64,000 nucleotides of DNA from Rotaria sordida (Eukaryota > Rotifera > Eurotatoria > Philodinida > Philodinidae), in NCBI GenBank assembly GCA_905250125.1, contig CAJNOL010000779.1, positions 1 to 64,000 of the forward strand, written 5' to 3'. Of this stretch, positions 12,287-23,800 are shown piece by piece. Made by a program: the position numbers and the translations under genes. The notes under the pieces were generated by a model that saw only the letters and a program-made list of their open reading frames with translations, was not told the DNA's origin and made no database searches. Each line of letters begins with the position of its first letter. The first letter of the stretch is position 1.

Positions 12287-12840
12287 ACCAAACAAACATT
12301 CTCCATTTTAGCAGCTAAAAAACTCAGCTAAATTAGCATTTTTTAGGCATTTTAGACTAATTTTGTCTGTTTAGTAAAATAAAATATTAAATTCAAAAAT
12401 TAAATGAATTCTGTGAAAAAATTTTCTATTTTATGAAAATATTCAGAATAATTTCATTTATGCATCTGTATAATTTTCGAATTAAACCGATATTTCGATT
12501 ATTCAAAAAGTAAGAAAATCCTATTTTGTTCTTATTATTTTGATCAAACGAAAAAATACGAGGTTTTAATGAATATGAATCTTCACCGATTTGATACTCG
12601 AAACAAAGGAATCTGATTTCAGTTTTGGACAGAGCTTAACTGAATTCATATGTATGGACAAATAAACCATTATCAGTAGGAAAGAAGTAAAGATATATCA
12701 TATTAAAAAGGTTAAAAAAATTGTCTCTACTTGTATTTTTAATCAGTTTCGTATATGTGCTTGCCAAAGTTTTTCATGTAGACAAACTTTCATAATCTAT
12801 CAAGGACTGTAATATATTATATTGAAGCACATCCAGTAAA

Positions 12841-12896
12841 AAAGGATGGGTGTGGGTGTTGCCCAAGAGAAGGCTCACACTCACGCCCACATCCCT
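12841..12896. repeat. GT-rich palindrome with AAGAGAAG core (clearest copy)
   Basis: GGATGGGTGTGGGTGTTGCC, core CAAGAGAAGG, then CTCACACTCACGCCCACATC. The left arm contains TGTGGG. Arms pair over about 20 nt with a loop of about 10 nt. Confidence 0.8.
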
Positions 12897-13216
12897 TAGT
12901 TTTATTGATAAAAACATATGATTTTCTCGACCAAAGACCTTCTGAACATATACAAAGTTCATGTCAAAATCACTTGTTTAACGAACTTCAATGGTTCTCT
13001 TAATCTCTAACTGATTATTCGATCAGATGGAAACAGTGGGCCAAAATATTTTTTTTTCGAAATTACAAGTGTTGTGAGACTTGATTTAGACAGGGTAAAG
13101 TGAAATGTGGTCCAATAATTTGGTTTCTCTTGAAGAATAATTATAACGATCGAAAGAGCGATGAATTCAATATAATCTGATAAATTTAGATGATTTACAC
13201 GCTTAATTTATCCAAC

Positions 13217-13268
13217 AGTGTGAGGTGTGGATGGATATCTGTCTATTTTGCACCCACACCTCGCGATC
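13217..13268. repeat. GT-rich palindrome
   Basis: GTGTGAGGTGTGGATGG and CACCCACACCTCGC flank a loop lacking the AAGAGAAG core. It breaks up what would otherwise look like a 93-codon ORF at 13190-13471, which I do not regard as a gene. Confidence 0.65.
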
Positions 13269-14275
13269 CTTCTTCGCAAAAATCGATACGGACTAAAAAG
13301 CTTGATAATGTTGCGACTTTTACGAGATCATTCTCCATGCCAGCTGATATTAGACAAGTATCAAAAGTCAACGGAAACACCTCAATGAAACTCCAGCAAT
13401 TTAGAGAAATATCGTCATTTCCTGAAGTAAATCATCCAATCCAATATTCTATTATGTTTGTGATCTTCTAGAGAGGGCCAGATTGAGAATAAAGAGAAGA
13501 TTCTAAGTCAAACTCATCGACCCACGCAGTCACCTACCCGGTTATCCATTTGGAATTGTGCAAGAAGAGCATGTACGTCTCTACTCTTGAATGAACCTGA
13601 TGGATGCATCGGAATAAAAAAGGGAGTCGAGTGTGAGTTTACGTTTGAGTTCGGATCAAGTACGTGTATCGTTTAATTGCATTTCTTCATAATCAGCAAA
13701 ATTGTGTGTGTTAAATGATGTATAGCGAATATTTGTTCACTGTTTAAATAGGTTAAAATTGAACATATTAAACTGTTAAAACCGTTTCATATCTCAAAAG
13801 AACAAGCGTTTAAACCGATAACAACACCTAAACTTCATCTGTTTGAACGCGTTTTTGGAGGTATACCGCACTGTATAAACAGTTTAGACTTAGAGTGTTT
13901 AAACACTGTTTTCTCGTTTTCTTTTCTGTTTGGGTAGATTTTTCTGTCTCACGAACCTTTATTTTGCTGAAAGTATAAAGAATGGAAATTTTTCAATGAG
14001 GAATTCGAACTAACGCCATATAATTTCGCAACCAGTTCATTTAATACGTCGGCTATTCCAAGCACACAGTACTAATATGTATAGCCACCTACCGATCATT
14101 GTGTTTATACGTTGTTTTCATATCCTTCGCTCTCTTTGAGGCATTTTTACGTGTTTCTATTTCTGCATGTACTCGTTCTTATCTTTTCTCTGTCATATTA
14201 TTAACGAAGAAATGAAGCAATACCTCACGTGAAGGACGTTACGATAAAGATAAACATACAGCTACATATAAACAA

Positions 14276-14641
14276 ATGATTACACGTGAATTTGCAGTGA
14301 ATTTCGCAACTGAATGGGTCGAATCATGGAATTCTCATGATATCAACAAAATAATGCTTCATTACGCAGACTCAATCGATTTTACATCGCCCTTTATTGT
14401 TGAATTCAACAATGATCCAAATGGAATAATTTCCAATAAGAAAGATTTAGAAGATTATTTTACAAGAGCCTTGCTTAAATTTCCCGATTTACACTTCGAA
14501 TTATTGAATATCTACGTGTCTGTTAACTCAGTAATTATTCAATACAAAAGTGTTAGAAATATGACAGCATGTGAATACATTGAATTGAACAATGATGGGA
14601 AAATAATTCGAGTAAAAGCACATTATGTAATAGGAAACTAG
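14276..14641 (+). CDS. Intronless NTF2-like/SnoaL-like domain protein
   Basis: Single exon, 121 aa, ATG in a good context. The sequence has the small alpha+beta cone signature: N-terminal helix with WVESWNSHD, then MLHYADSIDFTSPF, a middle helix (DLEDYFTRALLKFPDLHFE), and beta strands ending in GKIIRVKAHYVIGN. This pattern is typical of bacterial nuclear-transport-factor-2-like proteins, which act as small-molecule isomerases, binding proteins or orphan enzymes. No substrate can be assigned. Lack of introns in an intron-rich region and the bacterial-type fold suggest lateral acquisition; this is inference. There is no signal peptide. It stands alone, with no close neighbours. Confidence 0.8.
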   Translation: MITREFAVNFATEWVESWNSHDINKIMLHYADSIDFTSPFIVEFNNDPNGIISNKKDLEDYFTRALLKFPDLHFELLNIYVSVNSVIIQYKSVRNMTACEYIELNNDGKIIRVKAHYVIGN

Positions 14642-16610
14642 ATAATTCTATTAATTTATATCGAAATGTTTCTCTTTATGTTAGTTATTACCTATTAAAG
14701 ATAAAAGATTTAGCAACGCAATCTTGTCTATATCAATAGCAGAGTTGATTTTTGCAGTTTCATCATCTACATCACTCCTAAATATCAATATAAGACGTTT
14801 TTCAACGCGAACAAAGATCTAAGCATTGGCCTCAGTTTGAATCCCAACCAAGCACAAAGCTGTCATCCCTGATCACATAAGCTATCTATTGATATGAAGA
14901 AGAACAGCTGAAACAAATTACTCCCAGAATATGCTGCCATTTATCATGGTGGTATCAAAATGATCGAAGCTTACAGTGAATAGCATTTTCCATAGAACCA
15001 AGTGCAAACCTATCGCTTTTCCTTCCTTCATTTCATTCAAATTGTTGTGGCAAGAAATCGCTGTTACTCATTGATCAATTCTCGCATTATTTTCAATATT
15101 AAATATTCTAGAGCATATTCTACCAAGTATGAATAATTTTCTGCTAATCTTATTGTAATGCCAATAGTAATATTAACTGAAGAAATAATTTTAAAAATCG
15201 CTTCCGAAATGCTGCCTATTGGTACAATTTTTCAATGTTTCATCAGTGATATTTTCATTTTTCTCAACTCCCTAATAATTAATAAATGAAACGATTCAGC
15301 GCTAACCTTTGTCTTTGATATAAGAATGAGGAATGCACGAGCAAGGTGCATATGAAGTCGCTGCTAGACTATTTTGAAACTCTCCACAACAAGAGGAGCT
15401 ATCTTGAGTGTGGGGTGTGAGTGTGGGTACGGTTAAAGAGAAGACGCACATCCACGCCTGCATTCACTCATACTCCACACCCGAACCAAAGTCAATGTTA
15501 ATTCAAGACTTGGATTGATCACCACGATTGACTTGAACAATCCATTGAAGCAAGTTTGCTTCAATTTTCCTATGATCGAATCCATTAAACTACGTAGAAT
15601 TCAAGGATATCATCTGTAGTTGTCTTGTGGAAAAATGAAAACTTTTCTGAAATATGCATCAGGTCAATTTTTGCAAACATTTTCTATTTTCATCATTATT
15701 TGATATTAGCTGCCCTAATTTCACTGCATGACCCATGCACACAACTATAGTTGAGAGTGTGCATATGTGTATTTCATTCACTTATATCCACTAGTGTCCT
15801 ACTCGGATCAGATTACGAAAAATTTTTCTGATTTCGAGGTGGATCTGTAGCCCGAACAATTGACAGATACAAACAGCATTTGTAATGTTTGTTTTTTTCA
15901 TTTAAAAACTCTATGAGAGAGCGCGGAAAAGGTTAATAAAATAAGGAGTTATGTATCGTATGATCTTTTCTTCTACTTCATCGATATTTCTTTATTGACA
16001 TTAGACAACGCTGCATATCGAATGCACTATCGGTTCAATGGTGGTATAAAGATCGTAGATTGTATACATAAGAAAAGAAAGACAAACAAGAAAAAAAATT
16101 CTATCACACAATCGTCTTATCCCAACTGTGGAACATCGGCGAAATATCAAGAATGAAAAGAGGTTAAGGATATATCCTTTTTTTCCAACTACGAAATGAA
16201 AAGTAGAAAAACTTATTGAGAAATTGATTTTCTCAAGAGAAAGGAGAAGTTGATCGATACCAGAGTTCGATTTGGCTCCAGTCGAACCAAAAAATTAATG
16301 AGCCGAGAGAGATCAATAAAATTTGACCAAGTTCGGCACTGATACTCAGATCCTTGATGTACATCAATCTTACTTTGATGTTCTCGTCAATAGTCCACAT
16401 AAATTATGAGTTTACGCGTATAGCAAACATATCCTGGACATACTACTTTCATTTTTCTTTATTCGAACTATCGGATTTCTATTGTTCGGGTATTGGTTCA
16501 ATCCTGTCCGATGTGTAAAATAAAATTATCTTTTTCTGTAGATACAAAACATGCGTATAAAGTATCGATATTCCTTTGCTTCTCATGGAACAGTCAAGAC
16601 TGATTGTCAC
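14642..16610. other. Non-coding stretch downstream of the NTF2-like gene
   Basis: No gene supported. Contains the GT-rich palindrome at 15407-15482; the rest is AT-rich sequence with many stops in all frames. Confidence 0.55.
15407..15482. repeat. GT-rich palindrome with AAGAGAAG core
   Basis: GTGTGGGGTGTGAGTGTGGG, core TAAAGAGAAGACGC, then CATTCACTCATACTCCACAC. Same layout as the copy at 12841. Confidence 0.75.
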
Positions 16611-17988
16611 TAAACCCCTCCCCGCATTAGAAGACCCCCCCATAATAGAAGACCCCCCTAGACAAAAAGTTCATTGGGCGTATTAGAAGACCCCCTTTAA
16701 TTAATTAATTTTTGTCAATTAGGAACTTTAATTAGGGAATTTCCGTCCAGAAGTGCACAGCTTTTAGGTTTTTCTGCTGGGAATCTTTAGAAAGTGAGTC
16801 TAAATGTGTCCCTCAACCAGGGTTGCCAGGTCGAAAATTAAAAACTCGGAAAATTTTTTCTGAAAATCGGAAAAATGTCGGAATTTTTATTCTCAAAATC
16901 AGAAAAAGTCGGAAAGTACTTTTTTAATGCTCAAATAGCTAGTCTGTTTTTTTCTAATAGGCAATATCCTTTATCTTGCTTCTATTAATTTTTCGAAGCA
17001 ATATCTTAAAAAATATTTCATAAAGAATTAAAGAAAATGTAAATTTACATACACAATTTACTGATTATTAAGAAATCCACATAAGTCATTTAAACAGGGC
17101 CACAGTGTTTTTTTTCAAAAATCTTACAAGCAACTTGACGGAAGAAAAGAGTCAATATTGAAAATTCATACACACATGCATTTCACAAAACTTGCGCAAA
17201 AGGAACCAAGATTTGTTCTTTATAACGTCCGTTTTTGTTCATACTTCCTTATTAGCTTGAGTGTTCTTCAAAACACCAGGTTGAGATAACAGATATTCAT
17301 AAAAATATCTACAGGAGTAAACAGAACTCATTCTGGTTTTCATTTCAGCAACAGTCAATTGAGTACCTCACACGATTAGATTAGTTTTATTATGTTTGCA
17401 ATGAAACAAAAAAACTCAAAAAGGAAAATGTTATTAATTATTGGTATGGTAAACGAATAGAGAAAATTTGTTCATCGCGACAGAAAACTAAATCTTTGTT
17501 GTCTGTAAAACATCCTAATTTTTTTGAGGATGAGGTTTCGGAGCACTAAAGTGTGCTTTGTTGAGTTCATGACGCTACAGCACCGAATAATTACATTGAA
17601 ATAGATCACAATTACATATGCAGTAGCGAGTCATCATAAGGGTTCTAGAATACTCTAAGAAGTTGAATTTAGAAGAAAATCCAAAAACTGAAGAAAAATT
17701 AGATAATTGGGAGGTGATCGGAAAAAATCGGAATGTCGTAAAGTCGTCGGAAAAGTTTCAAAAATCGGAATTTCCCTGCCAAATCGGAAGATCTGGCAAC
17801 CCTGTCCTCAACTCTCAAAACCGTGAAAATCCCTATAAGAATCCCGAAAATCACCCTGACTTTCTGGAAAACCACATCTAGTTAATAGTTGCTAAAAATC
17901 CTAGGACATAATAGAAGACCCCTCTGAGAAATTTTTACGACGAGACATAATAGAAGACCCGGGGTCTTCTAATACGGGGAGGGGTTTA
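16611..17988. mobile_element. TIR element, copy B, split by a nested insertion
   Basis: The ends are the same as copy A (TAAACCCCTCCCCGCATTAG at the left, ...CGGGGAGGGGTTTA at the right), and the internal sequence matches copy A on both sides of a 987-bp insertion at 16818-17804. Without the insertion the element is about 0.4 kb, as copy A. Insertion order is therefore clear: this element first, the hAT-like one later. Confidence 0.88.
16818..17804. mobile_element. hAT-like non-autonomous element nested in copy B
   Basis: Terminal inverted repeats CAGGGTTGCCAG / CTGGCAACCCTG. Flanking 8-bp duplication CCCTCAAC (16810-16817) and TCCTCAAC (17805-17812), 7 of 8 identical; 8-bp duplications are the hAT hallmark. 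Many subterminal TCGGAAAA motifs occur in both orientations. There is no transposase ORF; the open stretch at 17663-17881 crosses the element end and is not a gene. Confidence 0.85.
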
Positions 17989-18065
17989 CATTCTTATCAT
18001 AAACCGATCAGCAACACAATATACCCTAGCTTTTTTTTCACGGCAATTTCTTCAATAGATTCGAC

Positions 18066-18131
18066 TTGGATGGGTCCAGATGTGGAATGCATCTTCTCTT
18101 CATCCATAGAAAACCCACTCACAAACCCACA
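18066..18131 (-). repeat. GT-rich palindrome, minus-strand, degenerate
   Basis: Read on the minus strand: GTGAGTGGG, then GAAGAGAAGATGC, then CCACATCTGGACCCATCC. Same core as the other family members. Confidence 0.5.
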
Positions 18132-19154
18132 GTTGAGAGAAAAAGAAAACCTTACTTTAATTTCGACTTCCCTATATCTTAAGAGCAAACGAAAGTTCCA
18201 AGTGTGATACGATTCTTTTGCGAGCAAGTAAAAAAAACAACAAAACAAAGCAATTGAATACAACATGAAACCAAAGGAGTAGTTATATCTTCCTCTTTGG
18301 TATAGATGTTTATTAGCCTATCTCTTATCTCCAGAATGTGATTATATCACATGTAACATGCTTTTGTATAGGCATGTCCTTGTGGATACAAACATTGAAC
18401 ATGCTTCTATCATTGATAAAAAAAAATCAGCTCGTTTGCTTGAGTCATAATGGAGATATTCAATTTTCTTTGGGGTGCATGAGTTTTGGGCCTCCCTGTA
18501 GTTTTTTGGTAAAAGATGGATTCGCTCTTTCTTATTTCGTCTTTTTATAATTGTTCTTTGTACATGATAGAGCTTTTCACGCTGCATTTTGTGGTATAAT
18601 TTATTGAGAAAAGTTCGCAGAAATTATTCTATTTATATCGATATGAAAAATGTTGCGAACTTTTTTCCCCCTCCTTATTTATTTAAAAAATATATTTTGT
18701 TATTTCTTTTAGATTAAATCGAGCAGTGTGCTAAAATTATTTATTTTATAATGAATAATTTGTATTTTGTTTTCGAGACCAATTCAAGCACGACATTAAA
18801 TGCGGGATATTTTTTCAAAAAAAAAACCGATTTCATGTTTGTTATAGAGAAGGAAGTCCTTCGTCTTGAGTGAGAAAGAGCATAAGTAAATAAGATAGCA
18901 TACTCCATCGTATGTAATCATTACAATTGTTGATCATTGTTATTCAAAACCTTCTTGAAGCTTTCACTTTTTTTTTCAAATGCAAATATTTAAAAAGCAA
19001 GAAAGAAAAAACCCAAAAATTAAAAAGAATAAAACCAATGAAATCTTTTTGAAAAGATAGATTTGACTAAAACTAGTCCATGTATTATATATTGTTTGTA
19101 TGACTAGATGCAAACTAGAAAAGCAAATATATTATATGGCTGAATTATTTATTT

Positions 19155-19571
19155 TTATCCAAAAAACGTATCCCAATGAGATTTTTGTCCATAGGTATAT
19201 AATGGTCGACTTCGACGAGTAGCACGTTGGATAGGAAAAAGAAAAAATAGCCGATTTGCTGATGTTAATTGCTTCCTTTGACGTGATATGTCATCATCAT
19301 TCTGATCGCTACTGTTGTCGTCATCATCATCATCATTTTCATAAAATTTTGTTTCTCGATTTTTCAAAAGGGTTAATAATTTTGAATAACTGGGTAATGC
19401 AACAGGATTTTTTCTTGCTGCTTTTGAAACAGGTTTAACATCTTCAATTGATGTTGCTGGTACTAGACAAAGTAAAAGAATCTAATAAAAAAAATCATAT
19501 ATAAATTTCTTTATCTTACCACATAAGAGATGAACGAATAAAAAAACTACTGAATATATCAGTGCGTGCAT
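19155..19571 (-). CDS. Small secreted protein, candidate neuropeptide precursor, copy 2
   Basis: Exons 19571-19520 and 19462-19155 encode 119 aa. Intron position and phase are identical to copy 1. The signal peptide is MHALIYSVVFLFVHLLC. The acidic spacer has one more Asp, an in-frame codon gain. The tail reads ATRR, SRPLYTYGQK, SHWDTFFG. GRK of copy 1 is GQK here, so the dibasic site before SHWDTFFG is lost and a longer amidated peptide would be expected. Conservation of length, frame and the terminal WDT(L/F)FG between copies argues that both are under protein-level selection. Function is inferred only. Confidence 0.7.
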
Positions 19572-19629
19572 TACGATTAATAAAAAAAATACGAATGATG
19601 GTGTCAAATATTCAAGTGTAATGTATGTC

Positions 19630-19642
19630 TATGTATATATAG
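19630..19642 (-). promoter_or_regulatory. TATA box of peptide gene 2
   Basis: Minus-strand CTATATATACATA at the position equivalent to the TATA box of copy 1, about 60 nt upstream of the ATG at 19571. Confidence 0.5.
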
Positions 19643-20893
19643 AGAATATGAAGTTAGTAGATGATGAAAGGAAAGATCAATTTGTAAATTTCATGACAAA
19701 ATATTTCTTTACTCCCTCACACTTATAAAATGCGAAAAAAATTGAATATAAGATTGGTGCATTGACATCGTTGTCACCTCTACGAAATTTCGCCCACATT
19801 TCATCAATGAAAAAACTAAACACAACTTTATTCATATACTTAACTTTTCTTTCGAAAAAATTTTTGTTGGAGTAAAAGAAAAATATTTTTCTCATAAAAT
19901 GCTTTATCATTATTGTACTCGAACACATCTTTTACAAAAAATATACTTATTAGTCTAGTTGACAAATTACTTAATGTATACTAAGTTGATTAATCATTTA
20001 AGTGAGCTAGAATTGTTAATAATATGAAGGCGTTGGATGAACAATGATGAATTTCGTAATTTAACATAAACAATGAATAATTCAGAATACAAATTTTTTA
20101 TATATTAATTTTTTATTCATATAATATTCTTTGAAAAAACGAGAAAGACATATATATACATATATGTACACGTAAATATGAATGAATAACTATCCTATTG
20201 AAAATTTATTTCAAGTATATTCATTGACTTTCATATGTCTCTCATTAAATATCCATCGAAAAAATAATACATATATTCGTCATTATGTTTTCAATTCGAA
20301 TACAATTTTCTACCAAGTAATTTCTTTCTTATATTATTTTAATTTCATTCAGTTATAAATTTTCGATAAATAAATGAAGTCATATTGTATATTGCATATA
20401 TAGACAGGAATATATTTTTGGGAATCGGTCAAAATGAAATAAAAGAACACTTGTACACATCAGATGAAATTAACATAAAACAAAAAGACAAACAAAATTT
20501 GAATGAATAAACAACAAATAAAAGTTCTTCTGATTTTTTTTTTGTTTTTTCTTGTTTTTTTTATACATAAAACATGTTTGCTATAGGAGAAGAGGAAATG
20601 AAAGCAAAACGGCAGGACAAATACACACACACATACATATACGAACATATCATATAAATTCATCTTCAATCTGTTTGTACTGTATTGCTGATAATAACAA
20701 ATAAAGTGTTTAACCAAATATGACTAGAACAAAATAAAAATGATGACACAAGGAAGACAATGGCATTGTAATAATTTGAAAATAAAATGGGAAAAGAAAA
20801 ATGTTTAAATTTAATTGAGAAATAAAATATTAAGATCAACGACATTATGGTCGATTTGTTAAAACGAAATAAAATTAATTTTTTTTTTTGCAA

Positions 20894-23800
20894 TTATTGC
20901 TGTTGATCATGTCCAGCTGCCAAATATGAAAATACACATAAAATGGCATAACAAATACGATCAGCCTAAAATTAAATCAATATATTTTATATCATAATAA
21001 CATTAAAATTAGAATTAATTAACAAAGAAATGATTTATTATAGCATGATTTAGTTAAAACTAATCTTAAAATGAAACATTCATTTTTCAAATACATTAAA
21101 AATTCATTATTTTATAAAGGCATTTTTGTTAGAGAGTTGCACATTTATTTCCCTACTCTTCCATAATCTTATTTTCGATCGAGCATTGAATATATTCAAA
21201 AAACTTGAAAAATCATAATTATTAGAATGTTAACTGTTGAAAGTCTATTTTATAGTAAGTGATTAGTAACAGTAATGGGTTTTTCAGTTAGAATGAATAA
21301 TCACTCTGTTGTAACAATAGGAATGGTTAAGGAGAAGATTAATTTTTGCGTGATTTTGAAGCATTAGAACAAAGACTTAGTAGTGTTGTAACTTTAACTC
21401 CTATGTTGATTTTTTAACCATAAATATTAAGATAAGCTTTAGATAATAGAAAAAAAACAAAACATCCCAATACATTATAAAACACCAACAATACCTAATC
21501 CATCGATAGCCTGCAGTGTATGATGATGATTAACATTGGATACAATATTAGCAGAATTTATTTTACGACGTTCAACCATAATAGATACAACACGATGAAA
21601 AGCAAGCAGGGCACTACTCGCCTGAACATATAGCACAAGACAATATTGAAAGTAAAACAACATTTAATCATATTACAACTAATTTACACGAACAAATAAA
21701 CCTTACCGTTGATGATTTATATTTTCTAATAAGTATTTGTTTTGTATTTGGATCTAATAAAAAAATTACAAAAAATAAAATAAAAGAAAAAAAAATCGAT
21801 TTATTTTTTGCTGCTTAATACCAAATTCTTCAAGTACAAATATATCTCCTTTTTGTGTTGTACATTTTCGAATTTTTTGTAATTCAATAAATTCCTACAT
21901 ATAAATAAAATTAATTAATAATTAGTAAAAAATTTTTTTTTTGCTAATATTTACTTTATCATTTTCAAATATTAAACAAATGCCTTCAAGGCATACTTGT
22001 AAAATCCCTCCTTCACCTGTATTAACATCTCTTATTGGAAATTCACCACCCAATTCTTGACCTTGACAAGAAAATAGAAGTTATTATTTTCTTTTTTTTT
22101 TTGTTTTTAAATACAAATTATTTCTTTACCAGGTAATGAACCTTTCATTCTCGATGCTGCTTTTTCCATAGCTTCTTTTATTGAAAAATATAAATCACGA
22201 CACTAAAAAATTTCAAATAAAATTTTGTTTTTTGTTTATTCGAAATTTCTTTTTTTATTTCGTTTCTATACTCGTTTTGTATAAAATTTATTAAGTTGTG
22301 TTTCACCATCAGCTTTACGCCATAAACAAAGTACTTTAGTCTTTGGACAAAATGTCATATTAACTAATTTTTCAAACCAACAACGATCATAAACTTCGCC
22401 AAGTACACTGCGAAGTATAATACAATCATCCCAAACCTAACAAAACAAAATTCAATTAATAAACATATAAAAATTTATCTAACCTCCATAAAAAGCATGT
22501 CTCCAGTATTATCTGTTCCCCAATGCACAGTAAAACTTTGTTTTTGTAATAATCGACTACCTACTGGACGTAAATCAACATCATTACCATTCTAAAAAAA
22601 AAAAGAAAGAATATATACATATTTAATTGCAAGAAATTGTTTGATGTTTCGTTTTTTTTAGGCAAATATTTACTAAATTTGCAATACTATCAAGTAATTC
22701 ATTAACTTGTTGACTCATTGTTAAACCAATATGACAACGGCCAAGTATTCGACGAATTTTTCGACGAATTTCTTCTTTACTTACACGCATCATTATCATA
22801 AATGCAATTAAATTATAAAGCATAACGGCTAATAAACGATCTTCATCTAATTCTAAACGTTTACGATCAGCATTTGATAATGAATAATAACTAAAAAAAA
22901 AGTTTAAATTTTCTAATTGAGATTTTTATTTTTAACTAAATTCTACCGTTCCATCATTTCAGCTGGACCTTGATCAAGACCAATAATATCACGTTCTTGT
23001 GCAACAGCATCAAGAAAAACATCTTCCCATACTTGCATTTGATCCCATAAATGACTACGTGAACTACCAATAAGAACTTCAAATAAATATTGTTTATCAT
23101 TAACACCCGATGGATTATTTTCAGCTACTTGAAAAATTGATCCATTACGAAATCTAAGTTATAGAAGAAAGATATATACAATCAGAAGAAAATTATTGAT
23201 CGATTTTTTTTAAGATCATATATACAATTGTAGTCAAATATATTTCTTTTTTGGTTTTATTATTCATTGTTAGCTTCAAAATCATTTCAATTATGATACT
23301 TACTTGATATGATCATATTAAAATCAATCTAAAGATATCTTGAAAAATAAAACTTATCTATCATATTCAAGTATCAAAATTTATGCGAAATATTTTAAAA
23401 TGAAAGTGGAAAAAAAAAAGATGTTTTTCTTCATTATCGAAGTGATCCGATAAATAGATTTTAAATTTTATAAGGAATAGTAAAATACAGTAGATATTGA
23501 AAATCAATAGATATATTTAACACTCGACACTAGCCTGAAAACTTGTAACAAAGCTGTCAATATTTGTTTCACCTATAATCAAACTCGATTATCATCCGAT
23601 AGACTATGACCTTCTATTATAAAAATTTGCATCGCTCTTTTAAAGGTCACTCTCTATGGTAGGCTAGATTGTCTCTAATTTTTGTGAAACACGATCTACA
23701 AAGACTATTGAAGTATATAGGGTAGAAATTTGAACCTTCTACACAGGTCGTGACAGACATTTTAATTAATTAACTATAATGCTTTGGTGCCAAATTTCAT

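Larger units (their letters stand above)
18940..20290. repeat. Duplicated block, copy 2 (contains secreted-peptide gene 2)
   Basis: Collinear with 10860-12190, including the peptide gene, its intron and its upstream region. The orientation is the same, so it is a direct dispersed duplication separated by about 6.7 kb that includes the NTF2-like gene and TIR element B. Confidence 0.85.

Noticed and set aside
13190-13471. 93-codon plus-strand ORF
   Set aside because: It runs through a GT-rich palindrome, has no recognisable domain and no splice support.
13985-14060. tRNA-like T-loop sequence (ATTCGAAC) suggesting a tRNA or tRNA-derived SINE
   Set aside because: Flanking stems do not pair and no A box or acceptor stem could be found.
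17663-17881. 72-codon ORF inside the hAT-like element
   Set aside because: It crosses the element's right end into the host TIR element and lacks transposase motifs.
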